From Desulfovibrio ferrophilus (GTDB taxonomy: Bacteria; Desulfobacterota; Desulfovibrionia; Desulfovibrionales; Desulfovibrionaceae), in NCBI RefSeq assembly GCF_003966735.1, contig NZ_AP017378.1:434001-498000 (forward strand): 64,000 bases of DNA, read 5' to 3'. This document shows, piece after piece, positions 59,635 through 64,000 of the stretch. A program made the translations under genes and the position numbers. The notes under the pieces were generated by a model, which did not search any database, was not told where the DNA came from, and saw nothing but the letters and a program-made list of their open reading frames with translations. Position 1 is the first letter of the stretch, and the number at the start of each line of letters is the position of its first letter.

Positions 59635-61029
59635 ATGCAGTTGGTCATGCGCGTGGTTCTTGTTCTGGTTGCGCTGATGGCGACCGCCTGCACTTCGCTT
59701 GAGAAGATGCCACAAGCCTTTCCGGGTGGGGGAGGGCAGGTTTATTTATATTTTGAAACACTTGGAACCGGTGGGGCAGAGATTCGTTTTGCTCTGTCCG
59801 ATGTGTTTCTGGTGGACGAAGACGGCAGGCGTCATCCACTGGGCGCGGAAGCGGAGCTGTCGTCGGCTGATCCCGATGGTGGTTTGCGGCTGGCTGTGTC
59901 GGGAATGGAGCCGGGCAGATATGTGGGCATGGCGTGGTGCGTGAGTTGGGCCACTGTGGAACGCAATGGCGTCATCGTGCCTCTGGAGCTGCAGGAAACC
60001 GGTGGGGAAACCCTGGTGGAGATTGATTTCACCTTGAAACCTGGTCGCAGCCGGACATTGTTTGCCCAATGGTTCGCCGAGCCTTCATTGTGTGAGGATG
60101 ATGGTTTCCTGCCCAAGCTGACTATACGTGAGCAGCGCGTTGAGTTGGCTTCTTCTCTGATTTTTGTATCCAACGTCGCTGACGCGTCCCTGACCGTGAT
60201 TGATCGATCTCTGAGCCGGGTTGTTGGCTCCATTGCCGTGGGGTCCGCTCCCATGGGCCTTGTTTCCTCCCCAGATGGCACCTGCTTGTACGTCGCCAGC
60301 CATGGTGGACGATGCATTTCGGTGGTGGATGTGGCTGCCGGACATGTGGTGGACACCTTCGGCAACCTTGGCCGCGCCCCTACGGAATTGGCGATATCCC
60401 AGGATGGGGAATTGCTGTTTGCCGTCAATCCGGCCTCGGACAGTGTGACGGTCATTGAAACGGCGACAGGCCAACCCGTGCGCGTGGTTGATGTGGGACG
60501 TAACCCCGGCGGCATCGTTTTCGATGCGGACAGAAACAGGGTGTATGTGGCCAATACCGGCTCAGGCACCCTGTCCGTCATTGATGGCAATACACTTCAG
60601 GTTGTTCGCACCGTGACCGTAGGTCAGGCCCCACGAGGGGTGGCTGTGGCCGATGGCACCCTGTTCGTCACCGATGGCGGGACTTCCACTCTCTGGTTGG
60701 TCGATTTGCCGTCCTATGCCGCGTCGGTGGCGGTTTCTGCAGGAAGTCGCGGGGGGCGTCTGCTGCAAGGGCTGCACGGCATGGTCTACATGACGGCCCC
60801 TGTGAAAGATGAACTGGCATTTGTGCGAACCGCCACTCGTTCTGACGTGAAGAGGGTGCCAATGAACTCGGCTCCCGGGCATATGGCCTTGGATACGGTG
60901 CATCGCAAACTCTACGTGGTTTGTAACGAAGCAGACAAACTGGTCGTTGTGGATGCCTCGATGCGAAAGATCGATACCGTTATGCATGTGGGCAGGAGAC
61001 CCTACGGCGTCACGGTCATCGACGAATGA
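59635..61029 (+). CDS. YncE-like beta-propeller lipoprotein
   Basis: This 464-residue protein has a short lipoprotein-like signal (LVLVALMATAC) and an N-terminal beta-rich domain (about 30-170). Seven YVTN/YncE-type blades follow, with repeated patterns such as VSNVADASLTVIDRSLSRVV and VYVANTGSGTLSVIDGN. It probably lies on the outer membrane or cell surface as a structural partner. Its stop overlaps the start of the barrel gene by four bases (ATGA), showing tight coupling. Confidence 0.9.
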   Translation: MQLVMRVVLVLVALMATACTSLEKMPQAFPGGGGQVYLYFETLGTGGAEIRFALSDVFLVDEDGRRHPLGAEAELSSADPDGGLRLAVSGMEPGRYVGMAWCVSWATVERNGVIVPLELQETGGETLVEIDFTLKPGRSRTLFAQWFAEPSLCEDDGFLPKLTIREQRVELASSLIFVSNVADASLTVIDRSLSRVVGSIAVGSAPMGLVSSPDGTCLYVASHGGRCISVVDVAAGHVVDTFGNLGRAPTELAISQDGELLFAVNPASDSVTVIETATGQPVRVVDVGRNPGGIVFDADRNRVYVANTGSGTLSVIDGNTLQVVRTVTVGQAPRGVAVADGTLFVTDGGTSTLWLVDLPSYAASVAVSAGSRGGRLLQGLHGMVYMTAPVKDELAFVRTATRSDVKRVPMNSAPGHMALDTVHRKLYVVCNEADKLVVVDASMRKIDTVMHVGRRPYGVTVIDE

Positions 61030-63179
61030 ACGACGTGTTGGATTTCATCGTCCTTCAATGCCGGACGGCAGTGAAATGTGCCATATGCGGCCTGATTCTC
61101 CTGCTTGGGGCAATGGCTTGTCCCAAGGGAGGGATGGCGGAGGACAGGGTGAGTGGAGCGCTCCAGCTTTCGTATCGTATCGCGGAGATTCGATCCGGGG
61201 ATGAGGAGCGCATCGATAGCAGTTTTTTGCGGCTTTACAAGGTGCGGTTGAGCAAGGATGTCACCTCTACCGTGAATTTTACAGGGAGCTTTGACTTGAG
61301 CGAGCAAGAGACCAACGAAGTCAAAACAACTTCGCAGATTCCCGAACTGCGGCTCACTGTGTGCAGTGATGTCGTGAACGGGAACGTGGGCTATCGCTTG
61401 GTCGAAAAGGGGTTGCATGGTTTGACCACGGCTTCCGACGAAGAGCGGCGAACCACTGAATCCTGGAATGTTGATCTTGCCACGGCAGCCTTGGAGCGGA
61501 CCCGAATCCGCATGTCCTACCGGCGAGATAGGGACTATGACTACCTCCCCGTGCGGAGCACTGACACTCTGAAGGATGACTGGTTTTGGACAATCGACCA
61601 TGAAGTGATGGATTCCCTGAGTGTTGGCTATAGCTTGCGACTCAGGGAATCTCAGGACCTAGCGGCAGATGTGCGTCAGGACTACCAGAGCAACGAGGGC
61701 TGGTTGCGCTTTAATGACAGGTATCTGGATGACGAGTTGGCTATTTCCGGAAGCTACACGCATACGGTGTCCGAAACTGATATCTCGGTGGGCAGTACGC
61801 CCTACGACGTGGAAACTCAGGTGGCTCCCCTGGCAGGCTTGGGCCGGGAGACGACACCGGGGGCAGGGATTGCTCTGGATCCTTTGGGTGCACTGATCGA
61901 TGGCGATCTGAAATCCAGTGTGGGGTTCAACATCGGCGGAGCCGGGAATACGGATCGCAATCTGGGGCTTGATCTGAATCGTGCTACCCGGGTGGATGAA
62001 CTCAGGGTCTATACCACCGACGCCACGTTCACTCCTGCGGATTATACCTGGGCACTGTACTCCAGTGATGATGGTGTCTTCTGGTCTCAGATCAGTGCGT
62101 CTGCAAGCTTCGTTTACGATGACGAGAAGGACTACTTCGCCATCACCGTACCCGGGGTGGAAAAGCGCTATCTCAAGGTGGTGAACACGACCAATGACGC
62201 CACGGTTTCGCCAATCTATGTCACCGAGATCGAAGCCTATTCCCTGGAACCGCATGCTGCTGATTCCTCGGATAGTGATATGGCCGTGACCAAGAACATT
62301 CAGTTGAACATGAATTACCGGCCCAAGGAATGGCTGCAACTGTCGTATGACATGAGCCAGATCAGGCGCATGGAAGAAGCGGGGGCGGATGAGGTTCGTC
62401 ATGACACGCATAACGCAGGGGTGCGGGTGAGCCATAACCTCGGGGCGTATGTGACGGCTACCGGTCAATATCAGCGGCGTCTTGAGACTCAGACCGGCGA
62501 GCTGGACAGGACGTCGGATTCCTACTTGGCGAACCTGTTGGCTCAACCCATGGAGACTCTGGATGTGGACTTGTCCCTGAGCCGAGTGGATTCGCGCGAG
62601 GGGTCACAGGAAGTGTCCAGCAACAGCGTTGCCCAGATGCATGTGGGGGCATTGCTCAGAAAGGGAGCGCAACTGGACGTTGAAAGCGGGCTGTCCGTTA
62701 ATGAGAATTTTCAATCCGATGCCGTGACTACCGCCAGGAATCTGGACACCAGTCTGCGACTGGAATTGACGCGCAGCCTGACTGCCGATCTGATTCACGA
62801 CATGAGCTGGACGGAGACCGAGCAGGCTTCGAATGTCACCAGGGGGCGGACATCATTCAGCAAGCTTGCCCTGTATTATCGCCCTTCGCGAGTACTCTAT
62901 CTGCGCGGTTCGTACAGCCTCGATCAGGATCACATCACGGGCGTGGAAACGACCAGGCAGGAGTGCACTCTCGGATGGCTGCTGACGAGAAAGCTCCAGC
63001 TGGATACCGGATGGTCCTTGGAGCGTAATGGCAGCGAGAAAAAAATATTCAATGTGGACTTGGCATGGACCCTGAGCCGGATGCTCAACTTGCGATTCGG
63101 CTACGACTGGACTTGGCATCAGGCAGATATTCTGACCGAGGTGCATCAGTATTCCATGGACCTGTCCGCGAAGTTTTAG
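61026..63179 (+). CDS. Outer-membrane beta-barrel (porin-like conduit protein) with a discoidin-like domain
   Basis: This 717-residue exported protein has a Sec signal (CGLILLLGAMACPKGGMAED) and alternating amphipathic strands throughout, with a C-terminal aromatic ending (YSMDLSAKF), all typical of outer-membrane barrels. Within it, residues about 275-408 look like an F5/8 type C (discoidin) fold: VDELRVYTTDATFTPADYTW, LYSSDDGVFWSQIS and RYLKVVNTTNDAT. The gene order suggests an MtrB/PioB-like role in housing a cytochrome across the membrane. Membership of a specific porin family is unproven. Confidence 0.8.
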   Translation: MNDVLDFIVLQCRTAVKCAICGLILLLGAMACPKGGMAEDRVSGALQLSYRIAEIRSGDEERIDSSFLRLYKVRLSKDVTSTVNFTGSFDLSEQETNEVKTTSQIPELRLTVCSDVVNGNVGYRLVEKGLHGLTTASDEERRTTESWNVDLATAALERTRIRMSYRRDRDYDYLPVRSTDTLKDDWFWTIDHEVMDSLSVGYSLRLRESQDLAADVRQDYQSNEGWLRFNDRYLDDELAISGSYTHTVSETDISVGSTPYDVETQVAPLAGLGRETTPGAGIALDPLGALIDGDLKSSVGFNIGGAGNTDRNLGLDLNRATRVDELRVYTTDATFTPADYTWALYSSDDGVFWSQISASASFVYDDEKDYFAITVPGVEKRYLKVVNTTNDATVSPIYVTEIEAYSLEPHAADSSDSDMAVTKNIQLNMNYRPKEWLQLSYDMSQIRRMEEAGADEVRHDTHNAGVRVSHNLGAYVTATGQYQRRLETQTGELDRTSDSYLANLLAQPMETLDVDLSLSRVDSREGSQEVSSNSVAQMHVGALLRKGAQLDVESGLSVNENFQSDAVTTARNLDTSLRLELTRSLTADLIHDMSWTETEQASNVTRGRTSFSKLALYYRPSRVLYLRGSYSLDQDHITGVETTRQECTLGWLLTRKLQLDTGWSLERNGSEKKIFNVDLAWTLSRMLNLRFGYDWTWHQADILTEVHQYSMDLSAKF

Positions 63180-63190
63180 AGGTGGGTGAG

Positions 63191-63865
63191 ATGAAAAATA
63201 TGATTGGTTTGATTCTGTTTTTGAGAAGAGGGACAGGGGCTCTGCCCTTGATGCTGGTCATGGCATCACTGCTGTTGGCAGGGTGCGCCAAGCCCATGAA
63301 TTATGTCCATCCCAATGCGGACCTGAGTTATGTGCGTTCTGTGGCCATCGTGCCATTCAAGAACCTGACTCAGGAAAAATGCGCAGAGGAAAAGGTGATG
63401 CACGTGGTGGCCACCGAGATGCTGCGCCGTGGTGTGGATGTGGTGGAATTCGGCGAAGTGGCCAAGGTGCTGCGTGGCGAGGGGCATGGCAAGGATGAGG
63501 GCTCCATCAATCGCAAGGTGGCTGAAGGCGCTGCCCGCCGTTTGGGGGTGCAGGCGTTTTTGGTGGGTGCGGTGCAGGAGTATGGGCAATCGACCAAGGG
63601 TGGTGACGCCTACCTTGAGGTCTGTGTGTCCCTGCGGCTCATTGATGCCAAGACATGCACAATTTTGTGGGAGGCCACACATAGTCTCAAGGGGACGACA
63701 GTTCTGGACAGGCTGTTTGGTATCGGCAAGCAGAGTCGCACCGATTTGAGCCGGGATGTGGTGGTGGAAATGTTTGCATCATTATTTGAGCATGAGCGTG
63801 AGATGCCGGCGGCATTGGCCCGGCATGAGACCAAGGAACTGCGCAACGGCCTTGCGGGCATGTAG
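63191..63865 (+). CDS. GNA1162/CsgG-like outer-membrane lipoprotein
   Basis: This 224-residue lipoprotein has the lipobox LLAGC. An N-terminal strand SVAIVPFKNLT and a helical-strand pattern (VMHVVATEMLRRGVDVVEFGEVAKVL, AARRLGVQAFLVGAVQEYG) match the CsgG/GNA1162/TolB-N-type fold used in outer-membrane lipoproteins. It follows the barrel gene after 11 bases with GGTGGG upstream. It may assist secretion or assembly of the surface components. Confidence 0.8.
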   Translation: MKNMIGLILFLRRGTGALPLMLVMASLLLAGCAKPMNYVHPNADLSYVRSVAIVPFKNLTQEKCAEEKVMHVVATEMLRRGVDVVEFGEVAKVLRGEGHGKDEGSINRKVAEGAARRLGVQAFLVGAVQEYGQSTKGGDAYLEVCVSLRLIDAKTCTILWEATHSLKGTTVLDRLFGIGKQSRTDLSRDVVVEMFASLFEHEREMPAALARHETKELRNGLAGM

Positions 63866-63887
63866 CCGGAGACCAGGGAGATGGCGT

Positions 63888-64000
63888 GTGCTTCGAAGCC
63901 TGTGGTTGGTGTTGTGGTTGCTGCTACCCTTGTGCGCCATGGCTGCGGAACCGATCCCGCAGGGGCGAGTGCGGCGGGTGGCGGTGATGCCCTTAGGCAT
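63888..64000 (+). CDS. 5' part of a secreted protein, cut by the window end
   Basis: From the GTG at 63888, with AGGGAG seven bases upstream, the frame reads a signal peptide (VLRSLWLVLWLLLPLCAMAAE) and then RVRRVAVMPLG. The latter resembles the first strand of the preceding lipoprotein and of CsgG-like proteins. A second frame from ATG 63881 is also open but has no proper ribosome-binding spacing. It probably continues the same operon. Confidence 0.6.
   Translation, partial: MLRSLWLVLWLLLPLCAMAAEPIPQGRVRRVAVMPLG

Noticed and set aside
63881-64000. Alternative frame from ATG 63881 at the right edge
   Set aside because: The ribosome-binding sequence would touch the ATG. The GTG at 63888 has correct spacing and yields a good signal peptide.

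Overview
The window is a GC-rich chromosomal segment from a Gram-negative anaerobe. The best fit is a sulfate reducer of the Desulfovibrionales (Desulfobacterota). This rests on a UGA-recoded selenophosphate synthetase beside a LysR regulator of the selenium-associated type, tandem dodecaheme c-type cytochromes, a zinc-type S14, a Cys-containing GrpE, and many two-component and c-di-GMP proteins. The assignment is inferred from gene content, and no marker was searched.

Layout. (1) At 1-1625 (minus) lies a cnrYXH-like operon: zinc-finger anti-sigma factor, membrane-anchored CnrX/CpxP-like sensor, ECF sigma factor. A matching promoter-like motif sits upstream of the operon and again before a gene leaving the left edge. 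(2) At 1698-20417 (plus) is the fused str-S10-spc-alpha supercluster, from rpsL to rplQ, including secY, map, rpmJ and rpoA. It has a strong sigma70 promoter, a terminator-like leader hairpin and a clear terminator. (3) At 20457-25547 (plus) are a LysR regulator, Sec-containing selD, a RACo-like ferredoxin/ASKHA protein, lipB and lipA. (4) At 25928-38423 (minus) are housekeeping genes: recJ, an HDOD protein, a TPR protein, pyrF, gmk, remA-like, yicC, mtaB, mnmA, gatA, gatC and an LppC-like lipoprotein. (5) At 38567-43250 (minus) is the heat-shock locus dnaK / solute-binding protein / grpE / hrcA, split by a terminator. It is followed by rfbD and rfbB at 43354-45242 and tRNA-Val(CAC) at 45502-45578. 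(6) At 45681-50706 (minus) are a PAS-GGDEF-EAL protein, two thioredoxin-like proteins, a hybrid histidine kinase and a stand-alone receiver.

(7) The most interesting region is 51044-64000 (plus). A sensor kinase with a THI5/NMT1-like periplasmic domain and its NtrC-type sigma54 regulator stand directly before an envelope electron-transfer gene set. That set encodes two paralogous dodecaheme cytochromes (one soluble, one lipoprotein), a third secreted cytochrome with five CXXCH motifs plus a CX5CH, an NHL-repeat protein, a YncE-like propeller lipoprotein, a 717-residue outer-membrane beta-barrel candidate carrying a discoidin-like domain, a GNA1162/CsgG-like lipoprotein and a further secreted protein cut by the window end. 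It reads as a porin-cytochrome conduit for extracellular electron transfer. A composite palindromic motif, GCGTTCGA-N5-AGCGTT plus flanking half-sites, occurs both upstream of the cytochromes and upstream of the sensor kinase. This suggests that the sigma54 regulator controls the conduit and itself. The conduit assignment and its regulation are inferences from domain content, gene order and motif matches.
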